64,000 bases of DNA from Vibrio sp. VB16 (GCF_015594925.2 NZ_CP087591.1:1054001-1118000); one strand, 5' to 3'; shown: positions 18,603-27,377, counted from the stretch's first letter. A program made the numbers and translations. Notes: generated by a model from the letters alone, not told the origin.

Positions 18603-21311
18603 GCTGTTCTTGTAGATCTTGTCGCTGCAATGCAGAGTACGGGCACGTATGGCTTTAATGCCGGCATCCAACTGGACGTTGAAGTCAGTAAAACCGGCAC
18701 GACGGATCAGCAAACCAGCTCGTTAGCCTCGACATTGTCTGGCGAAAATATACGTATCCAAGCCGGCAATCAAGAAGGAGACCAAGCCAAAATCCAAGGG
18801 GCGACCTTGTTGGCGAACGATGCTTTATCGATAGCGGCAAACGAAGTCAATTTACTCGCCTCTACTGATACGCAGAGCCAAAAAAGCAAAAACGAATCGG
18901 GTGCTATTAGCGCGTCGATGACCGTTTATGGTGCCAGCTCAGGCATTAATCTAAATGCTAGCTTGAGCAGAAACGAAAGTAAATCAGCCTCGACGACCCA
19001 TCAGAACAGCACATTATCGGCTGAAAACATTAGTATTACTTCGGCTCAAGATACCAATATAAAAGGCGCGAATGTTGACGCAAAAGAGCACTTGAACGTG
19101 GCGGTTGGTGGTGATTTAAATATCGCCTCAGTGCAAGACAGGCATAGCGCCAGCAATAAGGGGATGGGGATAAGTGCTGGGTTAAGTTTCTCTGGTGGAG
19201 AAGTGCCAAAGGACAGTGAAGGTGACGCCGGTGGCTTAATCAATAATTTGGATGGTCAAGCGGGCAACTTAACCGGCGCGAGTGGTGGCACCAACGTGTC
19301 TAATGGTCGCTCTAGAAGTAAACAAACCATTTTAACGACACTTACGTCAGGCAATACCGCCACGATTACGGTGGCCAATAATACGGATGTAAAAGGGGCG
19401 TTGATTGCCACCGTAGATGAAGAAGGCAAAGACCTAGGCAATCTCAACCTTAAAACAGACACATTCACCTATGCCGACTTGAGCAATACTCAGTACAACC
19501 AAAGTCAAAATATGGGTATCAGTACCAGCGTCGGGTTGAACGGAGGCGAAATTGATGCCACGAATAACTCAACGAACCTTCAATATAAAAATGAATCGGG
19601 TTACAGCAAATCGAAAACCCTTGCGACGGTGGGTCAAGGCACTGTCACCATCATGGACTCAGAAAACTCCCACGACACCACCGCCCTAAATCGCGACACC
19701 TTAAATACCGAAAAGGATTTGTTTACTGTTGACCGTAAGCAGGGGGATATAGATGTTACTTTGGATCACCGTTTGCTGACCGAAGAGGGAAGGAAGGATA
19801 TTAAGGAAGATATAAAACGGACAGAGCTGGCTGGTAAGTCATTAGCCGATGTAGTTACTGATGAATCAGTTGAAGTATCAGACACCTTCGAACATATGGA
19901 TGTACTGCAAAAAGAGTTAGACATCCAGAAGAAGATAGCCCAAGAAAATCCAGAAGCAGCGCAGATACTAAATAACCTTGATTTAGCAAACGCTGAGGCT
20001 AAACAGTATGCCACAGAGGTTTACTTACAAACCTATGCGGATGTGATGGGGATTACTATTGATGAAGCACGTGTTGTGGCATTTAAAGGCGGAGCTAAGG
20101 GCAATCATCTGGTTCAAAATGGAAAAACTACAGTTGAACTAAATGATGCCGAGACGACCAATGGTGCTGATGCTGTGAACACCATAATACATGAAGGCAC
20201 GCACGCCTCAATAAATCAGGGAAGGATTGGAGACAAAGGAGAGTACGAAGAGCAGTATACTGGTTTGATTGGTAATTATGCTGAGGATACCTTCCAGTTT
20301 GTACTGGATAACTATGGTTTAGGGGAATACAAGTCTGGTGACGTGAATAAACATATTGGAAACGATAGTTCACAACTAATACGGTCGAATAATATCGAAT
20401 CTGATATACAACATAATACTCAGGGTGTCAGTGTAGATAACCGATTCTTAAGCAAACGTGAATATGAGCTAGCAAATAGCTTAGCTGCGAAAAGTAACGG
20501 TCAGTATTCTGCTGAAGAAATTCGTAATGTTATGCGGCACTCAAAAGCTCAGGAAAATGAGAAGTATGATGCAGGTGTCTCTCCCTACGTTGTAGATACA
20601 TCCAAAGTGAACGATAAGAGTTTCGTGGATAGCAGTGATGGTAAGTTGATCGTAGGACAAGACGGAACAGGAAAAGGGCGTTACATTGTTCAGGATATGG
20701 AGTCGATTCCGTTAGACGAGTCAGCGAAACAGTACTTGCAGGACCAAGAACTAGGTTATAACTTCTTTAAAGCTCCAGAAACGAAGACGGTTGAAATTGA
20801 TTTCTTAACGGGTAAACCGATCAATTCCCAGAAAGGCACATACCAAGTGTCACACACTATAGACGGCAAATCTTATACGGTGGACTATCATTCATGTGCT
20901 ACTGTTGGGTGCTTAGCTACCAATAGTAATATGGTGAATAATACCGCTAGTGAGGCATTTATAGATGCGACTAGTGCGAAGGCCTTGGATGATGCTAGTG
21001 ATTTAGCTACGAAAGCAAGTTTAGTGACACCTGCAGGTCCACTTATGTATACAGCACAAGGCATTAGTACAGCCGCGAGTTATTCCAGCGCAGGAATCAA
21101 AGGTGAGCTTACCAAGCAAATTGCTGAAGAAGGTACGACAGCATTATTTGGTTTAATTATTAAAGACCTAGTAGTTCCAGGAAAGGCAGAAAAAGTTGAA
21201 GCCTTGCTAGATAATCTAGACGTATCTAAGAAAATTAATGAGACAATCCCTGAAGACAAAGAGATAAAAACCGCAATAAATGAGTATTTAGTAGATGACC
21301 AGAATAAGTAA
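18603..21311 (+). CDS. Displaced TpsA C-terminal module (orphan toxin tail) lacking secretion domain and start
   Basis: The frame is open from 18588. Homology to TpsA starts near 18603 (VLVDLVAA versus LLVQQGIAA), and the first ATG is at 18630, giving 893 residues. No ribosome binding site precedes that ATG, and there is no signal peptide or TPS domain, so it is probably silent as it stands. Residues 1-400 repeat TpsA; HEGTH lies at residue 521. From about 610 the tail is unrelated to that of TpsA, with a hydrophobic stretch near residues 800-860. The structure resembles orphan cdiA-CT modules that can replace the active tail by recombination. It could be annotated as a pseudogene, but the frame is fully intact over 2.7 kb, which argues for maintained use. 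Confidence 0.8.
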   Translation, partial: AVLVDLVAAMQSTGTYGFNAGIQLDVEVSKTGTTDQQTSSLASTLSGENIRIQAGNQEGDQAKIQGATLLANDALSIAANEVNLLASTDTQSQKSKNESGAISASMTVYGASSGINLNASLSRNESKSASTTHQNSTLSAENISITSAQDTNIKGANVDAKEHLNVAVGGDLNIASVQDRHSASNKGMGISAGLSFSGGEVPKDSEGDAGGLINNLDGQAGNLTGASGGTNVSNGRSRSKQTILTTLTSGNTATITVANNTDVKGALIATVDEEGKDLGNLNLKTDTFTYADLSNTQYNQSQNMGISTSVGLNGGEIDATNNSTNLQYKNESGYSKSKTLATVGQGTVTIMDSENSHDTTALNRDTLNTEKDLFTVDRKQGDIDVTLDHRLLTEEGRKDIKEDIKRTELAGKSLADVVTDESVEVSDTFEHMDVLQKELDIQKKIAQENPEAAQILNNLDLANAEAKQYATEVYLQTYADVMGITIDEARVVAFKGGAKGNHLVQNGKTTVELNDAETTNGADAVNTIIHEGTHASINQGRIGDKGEYEEQYTGLIGNYAEDTFQFVLDNYGLGEYKSGDVNKHIGNDSSQLIRSNNIESDIQHNTQGVSVDNRFLSKREYELANSLAAKSNGQYSAEEIRNVMRHSKAQENEKYDAGVSPYVVDTSKVNDKSFVDSSDGKLIVGQDGTGKGRYIVQDMESIPLDESAKQYLQDQELGYNFFKAPETKTVEIDFLTGKPINSQKGTYQVSHTIDGKSYTVDYHSCATVGCLATNSNMVNNTASEAFIDATSAKALDDASDLATKASLVTPAGPLMYTAQGISTAASYSSAGIKGELTKQIAEEGTTALFGLIIKDLVVPGKAEKVEALLDNLDVSKKINETIPEDKEIKTAINEYLVDDQNK
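18622..19851 (+). repeat. Direct repeat copy B, in the orphan module
   Basis: The partner of 15781-17010. Near-identity runs from the segment encoding AAxQSTGTYGFNAG to the segment encoding DRKQGD, then falls off through the pre-toxin region. The left edge coincides with a transposase-element terminal copy ending near 18590. Confidence 0.95.
20190..20204 (+). other. HExTH motif in orphan module
   Basis: Encodes HEGTH (residues 521-525 counted from 18630). It aligns without gaps to HEVTH in TpsA over about 32 residues, including the downstream E(N/Q)Y and GNYAE. The surrounding sequence differs, so conservation of the motif is notable. Confidence 0.6.
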
Positions 21312-21618
21312 GTTAATATGGCCTAGAAAATGTATGAGTACAGCAGTAAGAATTACATTGATCAGCCTGATTGTTATCACATGGATAAGCACAATAGTCT
21401 TTAGCATTAAAACTATTAATGAAGTTTCTGCGCCTCAACTAATTTCTGTATATCTGATATTTTTAATTTGGTGTTTTCTAAACAATAGAACTATGCCGAT
21501 AGGAGCGATATTAGTCAGATATGAAGAGGGTAGTGAAGGAACACAATTCAACAGGTTCATCAGCTTTGTAATTTGTGTTGTTGTTCTTTTCTATTGCCTG
21601 TTCCAACCGTTGATCTAG
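21295..21618 (+). CDS. Small polytopic membrane protein overlapping the orphan tail; candidate immunity protein
   Basis: A 107-residue protein with three hydrophobic spans (about residues 17-37, 44-62 and 86-104) and no recognised family. It starts 17 bases before the orphan module's stop, the same overlapping arrangement as the 114-residue gene after TpsA. A membrane-embedded immunity protein would fit a tail that acts on the inner membrane, and the orphan tail has a hydrophobic segment. Both points are inference. Confidence 0.55.
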   Translation: MTRISKLIWPRKCMSTAVRITLISLIVITWISTIVFSIKTINEVSAPQLISVYLIFLIWCFLNNRTMPIGAILVRYEEGSEGTQFNRFISFVICVVVLFYCLFQPLI

Positions 21619-21621
21619 TAA

Positions 21622-21786
21622 TTCGAGGCTGAGGGGATACAGAACCCTCTCTCGCCACCAGAAACAGCAAATTCCAACGGTATCCACTACAGCAATATAT
21701 TGTTAAACCCTGCGGTATTAGGGCTGAGTGAAACAAATATGGGGACAGGCACCTTAATATACAAATTCAGGGGATGTAGTCAGTGA
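21622..21786 (+). pseudogene. Short open frame, possible remnant of a toxin-tail gene
   Basis: A 54-codon open stretch without a start, reading EAEGIQNPLSPPETANSNG and onward to NPAVLGLSETN, then running through the transposase terminal motif at 21738. The composition looks like former coding sequence rather than intergenic DNA, but I recognise no family. It may be the left half of the remnant that resumes at 21758 in another frame. Confidence 0.3.
21738..21756 (+). repeat. Transposase terminal motif, solo copy
   Basis: TATGGGGACAGGCACCTTA, the same terminal motif as at 18495 and 22737 and, inverted, at 24028. It lies directly before the third tail remnant. The rest of the 99-base element is not seen here. 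Confidence 0.7.
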
Positions 21787-21952
21787 GTCTATTGGGGGAA
21801 ACTTTGGTGATTATATTAAAGAAGAGAATAAACAATCTGAAAGTAAAGCCATGTATGATCCTGAAAGGATTAAAAGTGCAACGGGCATTATCGATATGAG
21901 TCCGCATTCCGATTACGACTGTAAAACCAATTGTGGGGATAAACCCGAATGA
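21758..21952 (+). pseudogene. Remnant C-terminus of a third toxin tail
   Basis: An open frame of 64 residues with no upstream start, bounded on the left by an in-frame stop within the transposase motif. It ends DCKTNCGDKPE. Its stop overlaps the ATG of the next lipoprotein gene (ATGA), the same overlap style as the two other tail/partner pairs. I read it as the last part of a tail gene whose front was lost when the transposase-related sequence arrived. The family is not recognised. Confidence 0.5.
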
Positions 21953-22704
21953 AAAAAATAATTATCGTTAGCGGGTTAATAGTACTGGTTGGATGTAGCA
22001 GTCCCGGCCCGTTATATAAAGCATTCGCGCCTTTTACTACTTATACCGTCTCTGAACAAGTGACTAAGGAAGCGCTCTTTACTTTCACTACAAGAGAGAA
22101 AGCAACATTTTATTACAACAAGCATTTAGACAGGGGGAAGTTATCATTAATACGATACGATCCTGGTGTTGGCTATAGCTTTATATTTGATATAACTGAT
22201 GTGAGCGACATGCCTCATGGTAATGCTTTTAATATTTTAGTGAATGATAAGTTTCAAGAAAAGGTTGATGAAGAAATGCAAAAATATCATGCCCTTTTAG
22301 ATTCACCACCATATCCCAATGCATTCGCAGATTCTGGGTTTAGATACACTACCTATTATACTAGTGAGTTAGCCGACTACTTTGGCCTTAAATGCATTAA
22401 AAATGTGGAAATACAAAAGGATGTGGTGCTGCTGGCTACCCGGCCGGATGATAAGTTTGACCAGTATAGGTATGATTATTGGTGCCCGGTGATGTTGTCA
22501 GGAAACTTGGCAGTATTAAGTTCAACAACCCAAGTATCGATTCGCAGAGATGAGTTAGCAAACTATAATGGTGATGCGATTCCAACCGATGAAGAGATCC
22601 TTAGAGGGTTTAAGCGAGAATTGAAACCTATTATAGACAGCATTAAATTTATTCATCAGCCAACGCAGACACTGCCAACGAGTTTTAAACAGATTAATAA
22701 ATAA
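21949..22704 (+). CDS. Lipoprotein of unknown function; candidate third partner/immunity gene
   Basis: A 251-residue protein with a lipoprotein signal peptide: MKKIIIV, a hydrophobic core, then the lipobox LVGC with the acylated Cys at residue 16. The mature part is a globular domain with a few Cys and no family I recognise. Its start overlaps the stop of the tail remnant by 4 bases. By analogy with the two preceding overlapping pairs it may have protected against the lost tail. It is longer than most immunity proteins, so an unrelated envelope role is also possible. Confidence 0.6.
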   Translation: MKKIIIVSGLIVLVGCSSPGPLYKAFAPFTTYTVSEQVTKEALFTFTTREKATFYYNKHLDRGKLSLIRYDPGVGYSFIFDITDVSDMPHGNAFNILVNDKFQEKVDEEMQKYHALLDSPPYPNAFADSGFRYTTYYTSELADYFGLKCIKNVEIQKDVVLLATRPDDKFDQYRYDYWCPVMLSGNLAVLSSTTQVSIRRDELANYNGDAIPTDEEILRGFKRELKPIIDSIKFIHQPTQTLPTSFKQINK

Positions 22705-22736
22705 TTGATACCTCAGGGGCGGAAAAAATACAAAAA

Positions 22737-24046
22737 TACGGGGACATACACCTTAAGGAAAGCAAAACAAACAGATTTCTTAGCTCTAATATCATTGTGA
22801 AGCGGGTTCGTTTTGATGTGAGATCTTAGAAGCGAGTCTGCCCATTTACGGTATTAATCTAGTTTTAGCGATTAATTGAATATGACAGGGTCTAAAATGC
22901 GGTAAGTCATCTTGTTTGTTTTAATAGAAATAAGAATTTGGAGTTTGGGTTAGTTTAGTTGATACCCTCGTATCCGACTTCGTTGCAATTGAGGCAAAGC
23001 CGAGTGAATACTCTTTTTACTGCCAACTAACAGAGCGCGCTTTCTTTCCAACTGAGTACAGACTGTCAGCCATTCTTTCTGGGTCAGATTAAGCCTTTCT
23101 AGGATAGGTGGTGATTGGCTATTTATGTTTGCCTTACCGTCCCTCAGGGCTTTTCCTGACCAGTCCATCAATTCTATATAGTCCATCAATCTAAACGGTA
23201 TGCCATCGCGTATTTCATTGGTTGGGTTCCCCATAAAAGGGAATAAATTAGGTGCGGTTGTTTGTTGGTTATCGAGAGCATTTATACGGTCTTTGATGGA
23301 AGTGTGCTCCGAGGATTCTGGTGTTTTAGCGATACCCGCACGAACGGGGTTAAGGTCGGTATACGCCATCGCCGCAAGTAATGCATTTTCGTCAAGTAAA
23401 GCCTGACTTTTGTATCTACTCTCCCAGAAATGTCCCTTACAGTTATCCTCTTTATTGGCCTTCATCGCTATCTCAAAATTGAGTTCACGCATAAACCAAT
23501 TAAGGCTATATAAGCGCTCACGCCACTGCTCGATAATACTGAGAGCAACCTTGATTTCGGCTTTACTTTTCAACTGATGGTTCAAAAATAGTTGGATGAT
23601 AACCGGTTTTGCGTGTAGCAATGACCAGCGTTCAATGACTTCCAAATCGGTCAGCGAGTCGAGCTTGCCTTTGTTAATATGGACAACCAAATGATAATGA
23701 TTACTCATTACTGCATAGGCGCAAATATCAATACAATAGATAGTACTAAGTGTTTTGATACGAGCTTCTATCCATTCTCTTCGGTGTTCATAGCTTTTAT
23801 TTGAGTGTTCATCATACCCACACAAAAAGGAGCGACGAACACATCGAGATACGCAGTGATAATAAGGCGTGGCTTCTATACAGACTTGTTGGCTTCTGGC
23901 AGTGGTCATAGCGGTTTCCATGTCAGGTGTTTAGCCCAATATAGCGGGAAAATCGTTATGGTACCCATGCAATACATTGATTTACGAGGCATTAGAAGAT
24001 TTAGTGAGAATTATAAGTCTGTTTCATAAGGTGCCTGTCCTCGTAA
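22737..24046 (-). mobile_element. REP-associated tyrosine transposase element
   Basis: The element is bounded by inverted terminal motifs: TACGGGGACATACACCTTA at 22737-22755, and the complement of TACGAGGACAGGCACCTTA at 24028-24046. It carries a single transposase gene on the minus strand. The right end is followed by two copies of CTCGTAAGGTT (24041-24051 and 24055-24065). Three further terminal-type sequences lie upstream in the toxin region. The element belongs with IS200/IS605-related single-strand transposases of the RAYT type. Confidence 0.75.
22950..23909 (-). CDS. REP-associated tyrosine transposase (Y1_Tnp, RAYT type)
   Basis: A 319-residue protein from the ATG at 23909, chosen because family members begin just before the conserved ATPYYHCVSRCVRR and because GGAAA lies upstream. 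The HUH metal motif is seen in VMSNHYHLVVH, followed by GHFWESRYKSQALL and the catalytic-Tyr region AYTDLNPVRAGIA. The C-terminal extension (about residues 210-319) is typical of the longer proteobacterial members. The enzyme family cuts and joins single-stranded DNA at REP-like hairpins. The open frame looks intact. Surrounding copies of its end motif suggest past activity in this locus. Confidence 0.9.
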   Translation of the reverse strand: MTTARSQQVCIEATPYYHCVSRCVRRSFLCGYDEHSNKSYEHRREWIEARIKTLSTIYCIDICAYAVMSNHYHLVVHINKGKLDSLTDLEVIERWSLLHAKPVIIQLFLNHQLKSKAEIKVALSIIEQWRERLYSLNWFMRELNFEIAMKANKEDNCKGHFWESRYKSQALLDENALLAAMAYTDLNPVRAGIAKTPESSEHTSIKDRINALDNQQTTAPNLFPFMGNPTNEIRDGIPFRLMDYIELMDWSGKALRDGKANINSQSPPILERLNLTQKEWLTVCTQLERKRALLVGSKKSIHSALPQLQRSRIRGYQLN

Positions 24047-24180
24047 GGTTCTCCTCGTAAGGTTCCAATGTTCTTTTTGCTCAAAAAAATTAAAGAGCAG
24101 AGAAACACACTCAATAATTGATTGTCCAACTACTTGTGGTTCAACCTTACAGTAAGTAATCCATTTTAGAGGTGAGTCTT

Positions 24181-24426
24181 ATGATAAGTTGCAGTGAATA
24201 TGATTACATTGAAATAGTCTGTTTGTACCGTTATCCGGTCAGATTAACGATGAAAGTGGGGGAAGCGATAAGAGGTGTTGCTCTTGATACAATTCGTAAT
24301 GAAAGTCGTAATGAATGTATCAAACTTAATACTGACGAAACAGACATTCTGGTTGAGTTGAATGGTATAGCTAAACTGGAAGTTTTAATTGATAATCCAC
24401 ATTTTACTGAGGTTATCTTTAAGTGA
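24181..24426 (+). CDS. rof: Rof/YaeO-like Rho-binding antiterminator
   Basis: An 81-residue protein. I use the ATG at 24181, which has GAGGTGAG upstream, rather than the GTG at 24172. The pattern ISCSEYDYIEIVC near the N-terminus, a KVGE...GVALD strand pair and a final (L/V)ELN-I segment match the small Sm-like fold of Rof, which binds Rho and lowers termination. Similarity is judged from pattern only and is moderate. Low-affinity or degenerate members occur near horizontally acquired DNA, and this copy lies beside the transposase element. Confidence 0.7.
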   Translation: MISCSEYDYIEIVCLYRYPVRLTMKVGEAIRGVALDTIRNESRNECIKLNTDETDILVELNGIAKLEVLIDNPHFTEVIFK

Positions 24427-24550
24427 TCTCTAGATGTAATAATATTTCCGTGAGTAGCTTTATTAAGTGATTTGTTTTTTTAGATTGGTGACTAAGGTGC
24501 ATTAATTACAATAAACAAAATCAGCGGCTCAGATCATGCAGAAAAACGGA

Positions 24551-26152
24551 CTATTTCTTAATGAAAGTTTGTAGCTCATTCGCGAACCCCAGGCCAGCTA
24601 GGGTGCAAATATTGAATGTGTGAGTGACCCCTAGTGCCTTTAGCTCCTCCTCTTCGTCATGGTATTTGGCCGTAACAGCTATACATCCTAAGTAACCCAT
24701 CTTTTTCAGTCGTATGACCGAGTTAATGTTTGCCTCATGGTTTGGCAGTGTTAGCAAAACCCACTCTAGGTCATGGTGTAGTTCTGGTGCTCTGACCCAG
24801 AATTCAGGGCTAGTCACATCTCCGGCAAACACATTTAGCCCCATGGCTGTGTACCTTGCGGCCTTTTCTCTATCTAATTCCACACCCGCGATACTGCCAG
24901 AATAATTTGGTTCTAGCGCGTTATACGCAGCCTGCCCCATGCTTCCCATACCAAAAACGACAGCCTTTATGTGCGCTAAGTCAATATTCTCTTCGCCCAC
25001 CAAACGTTTTTCTCTTTCCAGTCGGTTTAGTTTTAATTTGCATTGTTCATACAAGCGCTCTCCGGCATTGCTCAATGGCGCTGAAATGATAAATGAGATA
25101 GACAAAACAACAGAAAGAACCACTAACCATTCATTGGGTAGCCAGCCCGACGACACGGCAATGGCACTCACAATTAGACCGAATTCACTGTAGCTCGCAA
25201 GGTTAAGTGATGTTCGCCATGCTGAGTAACTTCTTAAATAAAAGAGACTGAACAAACCAAAATAGAACGCTATTTTTACTGGCAGGAACAGTATAAATAA
25301 TAAAGCGATCATAACTTCGCTGCCACTTGGCATGCTCGTCATACCAACACTAAGAAAAAAGCCCACTAAAAATAGTTCTTTAAACCCAAGCAGGTGTTTT
25401 GCCAGTTCATTTGACTTTGGATGATTGGCAAGCAACATACCAAACACCAGAGCACCTACATCCTCCTTAATCCCCACTAATTCAAATAAATCGGCACCAA
25501 TAAGTGCCATGGTAATACCAAAAAGAATTAAGAGTTCACCATGCCCAACTCTATCGAATACTTTAAACAGAACAAACCTAAGTGGGAGCAATGCTATAAG
25601 GGAAAAAGTCCATATCGAGGGTAAATGTCTCATCGATATGGCTATAAAAACTACCGCTGCAATATCCTGTATTACCAACACACCAATTGATACCTGCCCA
25701 TGCAACGTATTGTTTGTTCCATTTTCATCGAGTACTTTGACAGCAAAAACCGTGCTAGAAAAAGACAAGGCGAAACCAATAATCAACGCGGCCTCAACCT
25801 TCAAATCTGAAATCAGTGGAATAGATGTATAGGAGAGAAGTATCAACAAGAAAGCGATAAGTGCTGTAGAAATCGTCATGTGCAGCGTTGCGACCCCCCA
25901 CACTTCATTCCTTACAAGCGACTTTGGTTTTAATTTTAGTCCGATGGAAAACAATAAAAGGGTGATACCAAGATCAGCCAATACGCCCAGAAATCCGCCG
26001 CCTTTGGCTCCAAGCGCGTTAAGTATAAAACCAGCGATAAGGAATCCAACAAGTGGAGGTAGTCCAAAAGTTTTTATTATCAGACCGCAAATAAAGGCTA
26101 TCGCTATCCATAATGGGTCGCTGTAGTGTATTGAAAGTAACTGCGGATCCAT
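24551..26152 (-). CDS. CPA2-family cation:proton antiporter with RCK/TrkA-N domain
   Basis: A 533-residue protein. About twelve membrane spans (residues 10-375) are followed by a cytoplasmic NAD-binding RCK domain starting near 397 with VVFGMGSMGQAAYNAL. The transport part has the FSSTVFAVKVLDE and GVLVIQDIAAVV segments typical of KefB/KefC/YbaL-type monovalent cation:proton antiporters. Such proteins exchange K+ or Na+ for protons and are gated by nucleotide or thiol adducts. It is a single gene, transcribed away from the SBP gene upstream. The precise ion and ligand cannot be told from sequence. Confidence 0.9.
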   Translation of the reverse strand: MDPQLLSIHYSDPLWIAIAFICGLIIKTFGLPPLVGFLIAGFILNALGAKGGGFLGVLADLGITLLLFSIGLKLKPKSLVRNEVWGVATLHMTISTALIAFLLILLSYTSIPLISDLKVEAALIIGFALSFSSTVFAVKVLDENGTNNTLHGQVSIGVLVIQDIAAVVFIAISMRHLPSIWTFSLIALLPLRFVLFKVFDRVGHGELLILFGITMALIGADLFELVGIKEDVGALVFGMLLANHPKSNELAKHLLGFKELFLVGFFLSVGMTSMPSGSEVMIALLFILFLPVKIAFYFGLFSLFYLRSYSAWRTSLNLASYSEFGLIVSAIAVSSGWLPNEWLVVLSVVLSISFIISAPLSNAGERLYEQCKLKLNRLEREKRLVGEENIDLAHIKAVVFGMGSMGQAAYNALEPNYSGSIAGVELDREKAARYTAMGLNVFAGDVTSPEFWVRAPELHHDLEWVLLTLPNHEANINSVIRLKKMGYLGCIAVTAKYHDEEEELKALGVTHTFNICTLAGLGFANELQTFIKK

Positions 26153-26618
26153 GCTTGTCCTGATGGTTATCTAACTGAGGAATATACTCAACGAGTTGTC
26201 ACACATGACAGAAATCAGCTTAACAACCTCGGCCTAATTTGGTGGCAATATCGTCGTTATTCTTGTAAAGATAGAAGAGATTCTTGGCTTTTTTTTGCTA
26301 ATTGTAAGATTGGCCTACGAAAAAAACGGCGAAATACCGAGGGAAATCGATAGTGTTTTTTGTTAATGCCCTAAGTTTTAAGCCTTTCTATTGAACATCA
26401 ATACAGATAATTGTGTTTGTTGTTAAAGGCATAATTTTGAAAATGATACATATACGGCTTAATGACAAATTATCTGGAGATATAACTTCAACTCCCTTGT
26501 TTTTCAGCGGCTCAATGGTATTTTGATCGTTGCCTTCTAAGGGGGGAAACGCGCATACGTAAGATTAAGATGTTATGTCGCTTAGCTGAGCGAATATATA
26601 GAGCGAAGGATAATGGTT
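26153..26618. other. Divergent intergenic region
   Basis: About 460 bases between the antiporter (minus) and the binding-protein gene (plus). It must hold both promoters. It contains a T8 run near 26290 but no hairpin, operator or RNA that I can support. Confidence 0.3.
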
Positions 26619-27377
26619 ATGAAATATGTTTTTATTATGATTTTGTCTTTCATTATCTCAAGCACTGCTGTTGCTGAAACGTATTTATTTGTCGGAACTA
26701 CTTTCCCATCTATATTGGAACAAAAACATGATGGTGACTTTTATGGATTAGGTTATGACATAGCAAATAAAATTGTACATAGACTAGGGCATGATCTCAA
26801 AATAGAAATATACCCCTTTAAGAGGGCTTTAAAAATGATTGAACGTGGTGAGGCAGATGTACTGATAGGCCCTTATAAATCCGCTGAAAGAGAAAAGTTC
26901 ATGAATTATACTAAGTACGCTTTCTATCGAGATCCTATGGTATTTTATGTTAAGGCAGATAATTCTTTTAAATGGGACAATGAATTTTCTTCGCTCAAAG
27001 GACTGCATATTGGTCTTACTCGAGGGTGGAGTTACGGTACAAAATTTGATCAATACAAGAGGAATTTAAGAATTGAGACGACGAATACAGTAAAAGCTAA
27101 TTTCCAAAAATTACTTGCGGATAGAATTGATTTACTTGTAAGCCATCCTCGAAGCGCATCAAAGCTCATCGATGAGCTGAAAATTAAAGATAAAGTGAAA
27201 ATGATCTTACCACCTCTTATAGTGAATAAGGGATATTATGGATTCTCTAGAAAAAGGATACTGGATGGTTTTTTAATCCAATTTGATCTGGAATTCGAAA
27301 AAATGATTGAGAGTGGGGAGATCTTAAAATTAAGCAGAAAGTATGATCTTGATTTTGCGAACATTGTTGAAGAGTAA
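26619..27377 (+). CDS. Periplasmic solute-binding protein, SBP_bac_3 type
   Basis: A 252-residue protein. The ATG at 26619 is preferred over 26613 because AGGA lies 8 bases upstream. A signal peptide (KYVFIMILSFIISSTAVA, cleaved after AVA-E) precedes an amino-acid-binding-protein-like fold with GLGYDIANKIVHRLG, PFKRALKMIERGEADVLIG and FMNYTKYAFYRDPMVFY. No permease or ATPase gene is adjacent, so it is an orphan binding protein. It may serve a distant ABC transporter or act as a sensor input. Vibrios carry many such stand-alone proteins. The ligand is unknown. Confidence 0.85.
   Translation: MKYVFIMILSFIISSTAVAETYLFVGTTFPSILEQKHDGDFYGLGYDIANKIVHRLGHDLKIEIYPFKRALKMIERGEADVLIGPYKSAEREKFMNYTKYAFYRDPMVFYVKADNSFKWDNEFSSLKGLHIGLTRGWSYGTKFDQYKRNLRIETTNTVKANFQKLLADRIDLLVSHPRSASKLIDELKIKDKVKMILPPLIVNKGYYGFSRKRILDGFLIQFDLEFEKMIESGEILKLSRKYDLDFANIVEE

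Noticed and set aside
15781..19851. CRISPR-like repetition.
   Set aside because: There are only two long copies, both protein coding; no short regularly spaced repeats occur anywhere in the window.
18630..21311. A second complete exoprotein gene.
   Set aside because: It lacks a signal peptide, secretion domain and ribosome binding site, and its homology begins inside TpsA near residue 2136.
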